From: CAWAYR01 sp050250875
Lineage (GTDB): Bacteria > Acidobacteriota > Vicinamibacteria > Vicinamibacterales > UBA2999
Reading direction: 5' to 3'
Assembly: GCA_050250875.1 (NCBI GenBank)
Contig: JBFWNV010000006.1
Span: 62,001 to 126,000, forward strand
Length of the DNA: 64,000 nucleotides
The notes under the pieces were generated by a model. The model was not told where the DNA came from. It did not search any database and saw only the letters and a program-made list of their open reading frames with translations. Shown one piece after another: positions 48,740 to 58,812 of the stretch (position 1 is its first letter; every line of letters begins with the position of its first letter). The position numbers and the translations under genes were made by a program.

Positions 48740-50545
48740 TCAATCGAGGTGACCGCGCTCGGCATCGCCCATCGTCACCCGCCCGTAGGGGAAGTACTCG
48801 GCCCAGCGCCGCGTCACCCGCTCGGCGACGTCGGGCGCGCCCGACACCTCGGCCGGATACCACGGCTTCATCCGCGCGTCGATCGCCACCGGCGGCGTGA
48901 AGACGACGTGATTGCGCTCGAGGCCGACCCGGGCGGCGTGGATGTCGGCGGCCGGTTCGAACCGCGTGAACGTGGTCCACAGGAAGTTGACGGCGCTGCG
49001 CGTCGCCCGCACCGCGTCGTCGGACACGACCAGCAGCGGCCAGCCGGCGAATGCCGGGTGGGCGGCCAGCCGCGCCGCCGCGTCGCGATCCGCGGCGAAG
49101 GGCCGGGCCGCCACCACCAGGCAGCCGCCGCAGAAGACGCGCACGTCGGTCACGTCGGGCGGCGGCGGCACGGCCGGCGCGAACACGCGTGGCAGGTCGC
49201 GCACCGGATCGCCCAGCCCCATCCACACGCCCTTCGAGCCGCGATTCACCGCCGGGCCGGTGTAGTCGAGCGTGTCCATCGACAGGTGGCCGAACACGTA
49301 GAGGTCGGTGCGCGGGTCGGAACGGGCCAGCACGTGCTCCAGCGTGGCACGGAAGTCGGTGACGTCCACCGCCCGATCGGTCAGGAGGAGGAATTTCTGC
49401 AGGGACAGCTGGCCCTCGCCGAGGATCCGGAAGGCGCTGGCCATCGCCTCGCGCGGATAGCGCTGCTTCACCACCGCCGCCGCCAGGGAGTGGTAGCCGG
49501 TCTCGCCGTACGACCACAGCCGCTCCACCGTCGGCATCACCAGCGGAAACAGCGGCGACAGCAGGTCCTGCAGCAGGTCGCCGATGTAGAAGTCCTCCTG
49601 ACGCGGCTTGCCGACGACCGTCGCCGGGTAGATGGCGTCGCGGCGGTGGGCCACGGTGTGGACCCGGAACACCGGGTAGTCGTGGCGCAGCGAGTAGTAG
49701 CCGTAGTGGTCCCCGAACGGGCCCTCGGGCCGGCGTTCGTGCGGCCGCACCTCGCCCATCAGTGCGAACTCGCAGCCGGCGACCAGCGGGTGTGGATGGC
49801 CGAACGGTCCGGGCACCCGATCGATCCGCTGTCCGGCGATGAGCGAGGCCAGCAGCAGCTCGGGGACGTTCTCGGGCAGCGGCGCGATGGCCGACAGGAT
49901 GAGCGCCGGCGGCCCGCCGATCATCACCGTCGCCGGCAGCGGCCGATGGGCCGCTTCGGCGACGGCATAGTGGAACCCGCCGCCCTTGCCGATCTGCCAG
50001 TGCATCCCGGTGGTGGCGGCGTCGTAGACGTGCAGGCGATACATCGCCAGGTTGTGGCCGTGGCCGCCGGGATGCTCGGTGTAGACGAGCGGCAGCGTCA
50101 CGAAGGGGCCGCCGTCGTCGGGCCAGCAGGTCAGCGCCGGCAGCAGGTCGAGGCGCGGCTGGCGCGACACCACCTCGGTGACCGGACCGAGCCCGCGCCG
50201 TCGCAGGCCGATCCTCAGCAGATCGCCGGCGACGTCGCGCGCGGCCCAGAGCTTGGCCGGATCGGGCGGCAGCAGGGTCTGGGCCAGCTCGACCAGCCGT
50301 CGTACCAGGGCCAGCGGCCGCTCGCCGAAGGCCAGCTCGGCGCGGCGCCGGGTGCCGAACAGGTTGGTGACGACCGGGAACGCCTTGCCCGTCACGTTGG
50401 TGAACAGCAGCGCCGGCCCGTCGGCGGCAATCACCCGCCGGTGGATCTCGGCGACTTCGAGGTTCGCGTCCACCGGCGCGGTGACGGTGACCAGGTCGCC
50501 GTCGGCCCGCAGCCGGTCGAGAAACGTTCGCAGGTCCGGAAACAC
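48740..50545 (-). CDS. UbiD-family decarboxylase
   Basis: A 601-residue prFMN-dependent decarboxylase. The N-terminal FPDLRTFLDRLRADGDLVTV and the central GKGGGFHYAVAEAAHRPLPATVMIGGPPALILSAIAPLPE show the family, with prFMN/metal contacts expected in the TTGMHWQIGKGGGFH and ALMGEVRPHERRPEGPFGDHYGYYS segments (the conserved Glu-Arg-Glu set). Length is longer than typical E. coli UbiD (about 500) but normal for the broader family. It could act on 4-hydroxybenzoate-type acids or in menaquinone synthesis. No UbiX prenyltransferase gene is in the window. Confidence 0.92.
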   Translation of the reverse strand: MFPDLRTFLDRLRADGDLVTVTAPVDANLEVAEIHRRVIAADGPALLFTNVTGKAFPVVTNLFGTRRRAELAFGERPLALVRRLVELAQTLLPPDPAKLWAARDVAGDLLRIGLRRRGLGPVTEVVSRQPRLDLLPALTCWPDDGGPFVTLPLVYTEHPGGHGHNLAMYRLHVYDAATTGMHWQIGKGGGFHYAVAEAAHRPLPATVMIGGPPALILSAIAPLPENVPELLLASLIAGQRIDRVPGPFGHPHPLVAGCEFALMGEVRPHERRPEGPFGDHYGYYSLRHDYPVFRVHTVAHRRDAIYPATVVGKPRQEDFYIGDLLQDLLSPLFPLVMPTVERLWSYGETGYHSLAAAVVKQRYPREAMASAFRILGEGQLSLQKFLLLTDRAVDVTDFRATLEHVLARSDPRTDLYVFGHLSMDTLDYTGPAVNRGSKGVWMGLGDPVRDLPRVFAPAVPPPPDVTDVRVFCGGCLVVAARPFAADRDAAARLAAHPAFAGWPLLVVSDDAVRATRSAVNFLWTTFTRFEPAADIHAARVGLERNHVVFTPPVAIDARMKPWYPAEVSGAPDVAERVTRRWAEYFPYGRVTMGDAERGHLD

Positions 50546-50559
50546 CGGTCAGGCGTTCT

Positions 50560-50594
50560 CCCTGGTCCCTGGTCCCCGGTCCCTGGTCCCTGTC
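50560..50594. repeat. Heptamer tandem repeat CCCTGGT
   Basis: Four units in register: CCCTGGT, CCCTGGT, CCCCGGT, CCCTGGT, then CCCTGTC. It lies between ubiD and the DinB-family gene stop; G-rich on the minus strand. Confidence 0.85.
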
Positions 50595-51111
50595 ATTCGG
50601 TCGGTCCCTGCCATACCTCGTCGGCGCTGCCCCCGTAGATGCCGGGCACCTTGCCGCCCATCGGCCGCAGATAGCCGGCCAGCTGGCCGCGGTGGTGCAC
50701 GCCGTGGACCAGCGCGAAATTCAAGTAGACGATCGCCGGGTTCTTCATGCCGTGGAACTCGATGACGTCGGTGAACTTGTGGTCGGGCATCGCCAGCACC
50801 TGCTCGAGCGCCTTCGGGAACTCGTGCTTGTACCACTCGGCCAGCCTGGCCGGGGTCGGCGCCGCGGCCTTCAACCGGTTCTCGGCCTCCGGGTCGCCGG
50901 CGAACTTGCCGTGCAGAATCGAGGTGAGGAACCAGATGTCGGCACCGGCCAGGTGCACGGCCAGATCCCACGCCGACCGGCTCTTCGGATCGGGCTTCCA
51001 CTCCTTGTTGGCCTCGGGGATCGCCGCGATCACCTTCGCGGTCGTCATCCACTCGTGCTGCAGCTGGGTGCCGATGACCTTGGCGGCCGCGCGCGCTTCC
51101 TGTGGTGTCAT
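50593..51111 (-). CDS. DinB-family protein (four-helix metal-binding)
   Basis: A 172-residue protein of the DinB/YfiT four-helix-bundle type. The three histidine metal ligands are likely in QLQHEWMTT, DLAVHLAGADIWF and HGVHHRGQLAGYLR. Members act as thiol transferases (mycothiol or bacillithiol type) or have unknown roles; they are not the DinB polymerase. An AGGAGG lies five bases before the ATG at 51111 and fixes the start. It lies 62 bp downstream of ettA, with a heptamer array between. Confidence 0.88.
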   Translation of the reverse strand: MTPQEARAAAKVIGTQLQHEWMTTAKVIAAIPEANKEWKPDPKSRSAWDLAVHLAGADIWFLTSILHGKFAGDPEAENRLKAAAPTPARLAEWYKHEFPKALEQVLAMPDHKFTDVIEFHGMKNPAIVYLNFALVHGVHHRGQLAGYLRPMGGKVPGIYGGSADEVWQGPTE

Positions 51112-51136
51112 GCTGCCCTCCTGGCGTGCGTGCTCT

Positions 51137-51170
51137 TCCCGAGTCCCGAGTCCCGAGCCCCGAGCCCCGG
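51137..51170. repeat. Heptamer tandem repeat TCCCGAG/CCCCGAG
   Basis: Four perfect units (TCCCGAG three times, CCCCGAG once) and a partial, between the DinB-family start and the ettA stop. G-rich on the minus strand. Confidence 0.88.
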
Positions 51171-51173
51171 CTT

Positions 51174-52850
<1,677 letters not shown>

Positions 52851-52857
52851 ATCGGAT

Positions 52858-52895
52858 GGGGCTCGGGATCCGGGACTCGGGGCTCGGGGCTCGGG
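52858..52895. repeat. Heptamer tandem repeat GGGGCTC
   Basis: Five units in register: GGGGCTC, GGGATCC, GGGACTC, GGGGCTC, GGGGCTC, in the 5' flank of ettA. G-rich on the plus strand. Confidence 0.88.
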
Positions 52896-52958
52896 AGAAC
52901 ACTCTCCTTCAGCTCCGCCCGCGACAGCCGGGCCAACCGTGCAATTGTATCCGGTTCT

Positions 52959-52993
52959 TCCCGAACCCCGAGACCCCAGCCCCCGAGCCCCAG
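52959..52993. repeat. Heptamer repeat with one slip
   Basis: TCCCGAA, CCCCGAG, ACCCCAG, then an 8-base CCCCCGAG and CCCCAG. It touches the stop region of the M16 gene and faces the array at 52858 in inverted orientation across 63 bp. Confidence 0.7.
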
Positions 52994-52995
52994 CT

Positions 52996-55839
52996 CTACT
53001 CGGGCCGGAGCGTCACCACCACGTAGCGCTCGAGCGGGAAGTACCTGGCGATGGTGTCGTGGAGCACCTTCACCGACAGCGACTCGGTGCGCTCGCCGCG
53101 CCTGGCGATCGAGGCGGCGTCCCAGCCGAGCATGTGCACGGTCTGCAGCGACCCGACCCAGTAAGGGTTCTGGCGCGCCGAGGTCTCGAGCTCGCGGCGC
53201 TCCATCTCCTGCACCTTCTGCACGTCCTCGGCGGTCGGTCCGGCGTCGCGCAGCCGCGTGACCTCGGCCAGCACCGCCTTCTGCAGGCCGTCGACCCGAT
53301 CCGGGGCGCTGCCGAACGACACCGAGATGGTGCCGTAGCCGGACTGCGGGATGGTGTTGGCGTAGGAGACGTTGACCCCGTAGGTGCCACCGAGCTGCTC
53401 GCGCAAAAGATCGCGGAGCCGCATGCTGACCAGGGTGGCAGCGGCGCGCGCGCGGTGCATCTCCAGCTCGTTGAGGCCGGTGTCGGCGAAGAACGCCATC
53501 ACCGTCTGGCTGGCCGGCTCCTTGCCCTTGGCCACTTCGGCCCGCTGGATCGTCGCCGGAAAGGTCAGCGCCATGTCGCGGTACTCGGTGCGGCGAGGGC
53601 CGGTCGACGGCAGCGACGCCAGCCACTGCTCCACCATCGGCACGACCTCGGCCTCGCTGAAGGCGCCGGCCAGGAAGAACGTGAAGTCGGCGGCGTTGCC
53701 GAACCGCTCGCGATGGATGCGGCGCATCACCTCGAGGTCGAGGCTGTCGACGATCGCCGGCGTCAGGCCACGCGCCGAGTAGTGGCCCGAGGTGGTCAGG
53801 TCGCGTACCTTCTCGCTGAAGACGTAGCGCGGGCTCTGCTGCTGGTTGGCCAACATCGCCGTGAAGCGCCGCTTCAGCAGGTCGAGCCCCTCGGCGGTGA
53901 GGCCGGGCGCCGTGAAGGTGAGGTGGGCGAGCTGCAGCGCCGTCTCGAGGTCCTTCGGCGTCGCCGATCCGGACACTCCGTGCGTGTAGCTGTCCATGTC
54001 GATCGAGGCCGAGGCGATCCGCCCGGCGGTGACCTTCTCGAGATCGATCGGCGTCAGGCCGCCCAGTCCGCCCATCTCGACCAGCGCCGGCAGCAGCGCC
54101 GCATCCGGATAGTCGGCTTCGCCGACCAGCGACGCGCCGCCGTAGGCGTAGGCGGTGAAGACGACCTGATCGGCCTTGAATTCGGTGGGCTTCAGCCACA
54201 CCTCCATCCCGTTCGACAGCGTCAACACCGTCGTCCCGATCGCGGCTATCTCGCGCCGGCCGGTGACCCGGCCGCGGGCCGGCGGGTCGGTCACCAGCGC
54301 CCGGCCGGCCAGGGCGTCGGTCCATGCCGTGACCGGCGCCGCCAGCGCGGCGGCGAACGCGGTGCGCAGCGTGGATTCGGTCGGCGCCGTCGTCCCCGGC
54401 GTGGCCGGAGCCACGCCGAGCAGCACCCGGTTGTCGTCGCGGATGAGCTCCTGCAGCAGCGTCGAGACCTCCTCCGGGGTCACCGCCGGCACGAACCGCC
54501 GCGCCAGCTCGAACTCGTAGGCGATGCCGGGGGCCGGCTCGCCCTGCAGGAAGTGCCGCACCAGTTCGTTGGCGAGCGTCGGGCTCTCGGCCGTGTTCCG
54601 TTCGTTGTAGGCGCGCTCGTAGCCGGCGAGCAACGACTTCCGGGCCCGGTCCAGCTCGGGCGCGGCGACGCCGAACTGGTCGATGCGCCGGGCCTCGCGC
54701 ACCACCGCCTCGAGCCCGGGGGCGATCCCGCCGGCGGCGACCTCGGCGCTCAGCTCGAAGATCGACAGTCGGCGGCCGATCGACGACACCCCGGCGCTGG
54801 CGGCCAGGAAGGGCGCCTTGGGATCGCGGGCCACCTCGGCGAGGCGTGCGTTCAGGATCTGCAGGCCGAGCGAACGGATCAGCGAGCGGCGATAGGCACC
54901 GACCGACCCTTCGGGTTCGGGCGCGTGCTTGAAGGCGGCCGTCACGTTCCAGCCCTGCGCCTCGTGGTCGACGACCATCGTCGCCTTGGTGTCGGCGTGC
55001 ACCGGCACGGCCAGGTCCACGGTCGGCGCCGGGCCGCTCGGCGTCGGCAGATCGGCGAACCGCGCCCGCACCAGCCGCTCCGCCTCATCCACCGGCACGT
55101 CGCCGGCGACGACCACGGCCATGCGATCGGCGCGGTACCACGTGCGGTAGAAGTCGCGGACGCGCTCGGGCGGGAACGACTTCAGGGTCTCGGGCAGGCC
55201 GATCGGCAGCCGCTCGGCGTAGCGCGACCCGGCGAACAGCACCGGCAGCTGCTGATCCGTGATCCGCGAGCTGGCGCCGAGCCGGCCGCGCCACTCCTCC
55301 AGGACCACGCCGCGCTCCTTCTCGATCTCCTCGGTGGTCAGCGACGCGCCGCCCGCGAAGTCGCGCAGGGCGAGCAGCGCCTTGTCGACGTAGCCGTCGC
55401 GGTCGGTCGGCACGTCGAGCATGTAGATGGTCTCGTCGAACGACGTCGAGGCGTTGACGTGCGGCCCGAAGCGGGCGCCGATCGACTCGAGGAAGGCCAC
55501 CAGCTCCCCGGGCTTGAAGTGGGTGCTGCCGTTGAAGGCCATGTGCTCGAGAAAGTGCGCCAGCCCGCGCTGATCGTCGGCCTCCTGCACGCTGCCGACA
55601 TCGACGGCGAGCCGGAGGGACACACGCTTTGCCGGCCGGGCGTTCTGCCGGACGAAGTAGCGCAGCCCGTTCGGCAGCCGGCCGCTGCGGATCGTCGGCT
55701 CGAGCGGCAGCGTCTCGGCCAATGCCGCGGTCGCGGCCGCGGGGGCCGGCGGCGCCGGGGCCGCCACCTGGGCCCGGGGCCGATCCAGGATCGCGAGCGT
55801 GGCCAGTGCGACGAGGGCGAGGCGGAATCGTCGAGTCAT
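52996..55839 (-). CDS. Secreted M16-family zinc protease (two-domain)
   Basis: A 947-residue exported protease. Signal peptide about 1-24, then the catalytic half with the inverted zinc motif H95-F-L-E98-H99 (HFLEHMAFNGS), typical of insulinase/processing-peptidase enzymes, and the downstream Glu ligand in the EEIEKERGVVLEEW block. The second half (about 480-940) is the inactive-type M16 domain pair (VWLKPTEFKADQVVFTAYAYGG, SSLPSTGPRRTEYRDM). It should degrade peptides in the periplasm. The start at 55839 opens the signal peptide; a longer reading to 56016 only adds peptide encoded by a heptamer array. Both neighbouring arrays flank this gene. Confidence 0.93.
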   Translation of the reverse strand: MTRRFRLALVALATLAILDRPRAQVAAPAPPAPAAATAALAETLPLEPTIRSGRLPNGLRYFVRQNARPAKRVSLRLAVDVGSVQEADDQRGLAHFLEHMAFNGSTHFKPGELVAFLESIGARFGPHVNASTSFDETIYMLDVPTDRDGYVDKALLALRDFAGGASLTTEEIEKERGVVLEEWRGRLGASSRITDQQLPVLFAGSRYAERLPIGLPETLKSFPPERVRDFYRTWYRADRMAVVVAGDVPVDEAERLVRARFADLPTPSGPAPTVDLAVPVHADTKATMVVDHEAQGWNVTAAFKHAPEPEGSVGAYRRSLIRSLGLQILNARLAEVARDPKAPFLAASAGVSSIGRRLSIFELSAEVAAGGIAPGLEAVVREARRIDQFGVAAPELDRARKSLLAGYERAYNERNTAESPTLANELVRHFLQGEPAPGIAYEFELARRFVPAVTPEEVSTLLQELIRDDNRVLLGVAPATPGTTAPTESTLRTAFAAALAAPVTAWTDALAGRALVTDPPARGRVTGRREIAAIGTTVLTLSNGMEVWLKPTEFKADQVVFTAYAYGGASLVGEADYPDAALLPALVEMGGLGGLTPIDLEKVTAGRIASASIDMDSYTHGVSGSATPKDLETALQLAHLTFTAPGLTAEGLDLLKRRFTAMLANQQQSPRYVFSEKVRDLTTSGHYSARGLTPAIVDSLDLEVMRRIHRERFGNAADFTFFLAGAFSEAEVVPMVEQWLASLPSTGPRRTEYRDMALTFPATIQRAEVAKGKEPASQTVMAFFADTGLNELEMHRARAAATLVSMRLRDLLREQLGGTYGVNVSYANTIPQSGYGTISVSFGSAPDRVDGLQKAVLAEVTRLRDAGPTAEDVQKVQEMERRELETSARQNPYWVGSLQTVHMLGWDAASIARRGERTESLSVKVLHDTIARYFPLERYVVVTLRPE

Positions 55840-55913
55840 CGTGGTCCTTAGGACGGCGGGACGGCCGTGGCAGTCGCCGCTCCGGCCTTCGTCATTATGG
55901 CGTGCTCGTGCCG

Positions 55914-55969
55914 CCCCGAGCCCCGAGCCCAGAGCCCCGAGCCCCGAGCCCCGAGCCCCGAGCCCCGAT
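55914..55969. repeat. Longest heptamer array, eight CCCCGAG units
   Basis: Eight units in perfect register: CCCCGAG twice, CCCAGAG, CCCCGAG four times, CCCCGAT. It lies between the M16 gene start and the dut start. G-rich on the minus strand. Confidence 0.93.
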
Positions 55970-55984
55970 ATGATGCTGAGGCCC

Positions 55985-56416
55985 ATGCAGCTCCGGATCT
56001 CGCGCCTGTCGCCCACCGTCCCGTTCCCCAGCTACGCCACCCCTGGCGCCGCCGCCTTCGACCTGGCCGCGGCGGCCGATGTCGAGGTGCCGCCGCATGG
56101 CATCGCCCTCGTCCCGACGGGCCTCGTCGTCGAGGTGCCCGCCGGGCACTTCCTGGCCGTCTTCGCCCGCAGCAGCACGCCCCTGAAGCGCGGGCTGATG
56201 GTGGCCAACGGCGTCGGCGTCGTCGATTCGGACTACTGCGGCCCCGACGACGAGGTGAAGGTGCAGGTGATCAACGTCACCGACCAGCGCGTGCGCGTCG
56301 CCGCCGGCGACCGGCTCGCCCAGGCGATGGTGCTCGCCGCGCCGCGGCTCGAGCTCGCCGAACAGCCGCTCGGCGAGCGCGCCTCACGCGGCGGCTTCGG
56401 CAGCACCGGACGCTGA
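55985..56416 (+). CDS. dut: dUTP diphosphatase
   Basis: A 143-residue trimeric enzyme that hydrolyses dUTP to dUMP. All five dUTPase motifs are visible: YATPGAAAFDL (1), FARSST (2), GVGVVDSDYCGPDDEVKV (3), RLAQAM (4) and RASRGGFGSTGR (5). The ATG at 55985 starts with the usual MQLRISRLSP opening; ATGs at 55970 and 55973 lie in frame upstream, right after the heptamer array, and would add four or five residues. The gene is divergent from the M16 protease. Confidence 0.93.
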   Translation: MQLRISRLSPTVPFPSYATPGAAAFDLAAAADVEVPPHGIALVPTGLVVEVPAGHFLAVFARSSTPLKRGLMVANGVGVVDSDYCGPDDEVKVQVINVTDQRVRVAAGDRLAQAMVLAAPRLELAEQPLGERASRGGFGSTGR

Positions 56417-56503
56417 GACCGGCGGCCCGCCACGGCAAGCTCGGCCGTCGGTGACAATTCGGGGTGGATCCGCGGCCCCGCCGCGATCTAGAGTCCTGGG
56501 ACA

Positions 56504-57295
56504 GTGCTGGTTGACGTGCACCGTGCGTTCGGTGCGCGGCCGCGCGGCACACGGCTCGTGGTGTTGTCGGATTTCGACGGCACGCTGGCCGAGTTCGACG
56601 TCGATCCGGCGGTGCCCCACATCCGCTCCGACGCCAGGGCCGCGCTGGTCGCGCTGTCATCGCTCTCGGATCTCTCCCTCGGCCTGGTCAGCGGGCGACG
56701 TGTCGCCGACCTGGTGCAGCGGGTGGCGCTTCCGCGGGAGGTCTACATGGCTGGTCTGCACGGCCTGGAAATCGCGGTGGCAGGCCGGTTCTGGCAGCAC
56801 GACGCGGTGGCTGCCGCCTACGACGCCGTCGCCGGGCTGACCCGGGTCCTCGCCGCGGTGCTGGCCGACGTGCGCGATTGCCGCATCGAGGCCAAGGGCG
56901 CCTCGGTGGCGGTGCACGTCCGCGCCGTGCCGCGCACGGCGCGCCTCGAGGTCCTGGCCCGCGCCGACGCCGCCGCCGCGCCGTGGCTGCGGCCGGGCGC
57001 CCTGCGCCGCCTCGTCGGCGCCGACGTGCACGAGTACCTGCCCGCGGCGGGGTGGAACAAGGGCGACGCGGTGCGCTGGATCGCCCACGACGTCGAACGG
57101 CGCACCGGCCAGCCGCCGTGGGTCGCCTACTTCGGCGACGATCTGACCGACGAGGACGCCTTCCGCGCCGCCGACCTGTCGGTGTCGGTCGGCCGCCGCG
57201 CCTCGGGCGCACGGTATCGCCTCGAGGCGCCGTCCGACGTGGCGCTCGCCCTCGTCGATCTGGCGGTGAACACGGCGAGCGGAGGCGTGGCATGA
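56504..57295 (+). CDS. otsB: Trehalose-6-phosphate phosphatase, GTG start
   Basis: A 263-residue HAD phosphatase that removes phosphate from trehalose-6-phosphate. Motif I DFDGTLAEF (D23, D25), motif II LVSGRRVADL, the cap GLHGLEIAVAG and motif IV GDDLTDEDAF are in family order. The start is GTG at 56504. Its stop overlaps the otsA ATG (ATGA), so phosphatase and synthase are coupled. A second -10-like element is not evident; the operon probably starts just upstream. Confidence 0.95.
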   Translation: MLVDVHRAFGARPRGTRLVVLSDFDGTLAEFDVDPAVPHIRSDARAALVALSSLSDLSLGLVSGRRVADLVQRVALPREVYMAGLHGLEIAVAGRFWQHDAVAAAYDAVAGLTRVLAAVLADVRDCRIEAKGASVAVHVRAVPRTARLEVLARADAAAAPWLRPGALRRLVGADVHEYLPAAGWNKGDAVRWIAHDVERRTGQPPWVAYFGDDLTDEDAFRAADLSVSVGRRASGARYRLEAPSDVALALVDLAVNTASGGVA

Positions 57296-58812
57296 CCGGC
57301 GCCGCGCTGTCCACGAGCGTGGCCGCGCGGCTGGGCGACACCCGGCTGGTCGTGGTCGCCAACCGCGAGCCGTACATCCACTTGAAGGACGTCCGTACGC
57401 CCGGCCTCGTCGGCCGGCTGGTCGGCCGCAAGCCGCGCACCCGGCTCCGCTGGATGCAGCCGGCCAGCGGGCTGGTCACCGCGCTCGACCCGGTGATGCG
57501 GGCCTGCGGCGGCACCTGGGTGGCGCACGGCAGCGGCTCCGGCGATCGCGAGACCGCCGACGCCCGTGGCCGGGTCGGCGTTCCGCCCGACGACCCGTCG
57601 TACACCCTGCGCCGGGTCTGGCTGTCGCCGCGCGAAGAAGACGGTTACTACTACGGGCTGGCCAACGGCGCCCTGTGGCCGCTGTGCCACATCGCCTACG
57701 CCCGCCCGGTGTTCGACGATCGCGACTGGCGCGAGTACGTCGAAGTCAACCGCCGCTTCGCCGACACGGTGCTCGACGAGATCAGCAACAGCCGGGCGAT
57801 CGTCTTCGTCCAGGACTACCACTTCGCGCTGCTGCCGCGGATGATCAAGGACGTCCGCCCCGACGCCGTGGTGTGCCAGTTCTGGCACATCCCGTGGCCC
57901 AACCCCGAGGCGTTCCGCATCTGCCCGTGGAAGGAGGCGATCCTCGACGGGCTGCTCGGCAACGACCTGATGGCGTTCCACATCCAGTACCACTGCAACA
58001 ACTTCATCGAGACGGTCGATCGCGAGCTGGAGGCGCGCGTCGATCGCGAGCATTTCGCCGTGCACCGGCGCGGCCACCGCACCTTCGTCAAGCCGTTTCC
58101 GATCAGCATCGACCCGGCGTTGTGGGCGGCGGTGGCGCCGGGGCCCGACTGGGAACGCGACGTCGCCGCGACGCGGCGGCGGCTGCGCATCGGCGACGCC
58201 CGGCTGATCATGGGCGTGGACCGCCTCGACTACACCAAAGGCATTCCCGAGCGGCTGCTGGCCTTCGAACGGCTGCTCGAGCGCCACCCCGAGTGGATCG
58301 AGCGGGTGGTGTTCCTGCAGATCGGCGCGCCGACGCGCGACCAGCTCGGGCAGTACCAGGCCTTCAGCACCGAGGTGAAGGCCCGCGTCGAGCAGCTCAA
58401 CCGCCGCTTCGGGACCCGGGCCTGGACACCGGTGGTCTACCGCCACCAGCACCACTCGCCGGCCGACATCGGCGCCTTCTACCGCGCCTCCGACCTGTGC
58501 GTCGTGTCGTCGCTGCACGACGGGATGAACCTGGTCGCCAAGGAGTTCATCGCCGCCCGCGGCGACGAGCAGGGCGTGCTGCTGCTGTCGGAATTCACCG
58601 GCGCCGCCCGCGCCCTGCCCGACGTCGTGCCGGTGAACCCGTTCGCCCCCGACGACTTCGCCGAAGCGATGCACGAGGGGTTGTCGATGCCGCCGGCCGA
58701 GCGGCGGCGGCGGATGCAGAACCTGCGCGCCGAGGTGCTGTCGCACACGGTGTTCGACTGGGCCGGCGATCTGCTGTCGGCGGCCGTCCGCCTCGCCAAC
58801 GGCAGCCGATGA
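57292..58812 (+). CDS. otsA: Trehalose-6-phosphate synthase
   Basis: A 506-residue GT20 glycosyltransferase joining UDP-glucose (or another NDP-glucose) and glucose-6-phosphate. Family blocks are VVVANREPYI, VQDYHFALLPRMIK, PWPNPEAFRICPWKEAILDGLLGNDLMAFH, the donor loop GVDRLDYTKGIPERLLAFERLL and SSLHDGMNLVAKEFIAAR near the end. The N-terminus uses RxxR-type residues (LRWMQPASGLVTAL). Overlaps with otsB upstream and with the GH15 gene downstream show one coupled operon. Confidence 0.96.
   Translation: MTGAALSTSVAARLGDTRLVVVANREPYIHLKDVRTPGLVGRLVGRKPRTRLRWMQPASGLVTALDPVMRACGGTWVAHGSGSGDRETADARGRVGVPPDDPSYTLRRVWLSPREEDGYYYGLANGALWPLCHIAYARPVFDDRDWREYVEVNRRFADTVLDEISNSRAIVFVQDYHFALLPRMIKDVRPDAVVCQFWHIPWPNPEAFRICPWKEAILDGLLGNDLMAFHIQYHCNNFIETVDRELEARVDREHFAVHRRGHRTFVKPFPISIDPALWAAVAPGPDWERDVAATRRRLRIGDARLIMGVDRLDYTKGIPERLLAFERLLERHPEWIERVVFLQIGAPTRDQLGQYQAFSTEVKARVEQLNRRFGTRAWTPVVYRHQHHSPADIGAFYRASDLCVVSSLHDGMNLVAKEFIAARGDEQGVLLLSEFTGAARALPDVVPVNPFAPDDFAEAMHEGLSMPPAERRRRMQNLRAEVLSHTVFDWAGDLLSAAVRLANGSR

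Noticed and set aside
50593..51111. DNA polymerase IV (DinB) at this locus
   Set aside because: The protein is the unrelated four-helix DinB/YfiT family; the polymerase dinB is at 60678-61772.
55840..56016. N-terminal extension of the M16 protease containing GLGARGSGLG repeats
   Set aside because: The peptide is encoded by the intergenic heptamer array, and the real signal peptide begins at the ATG at 55839.
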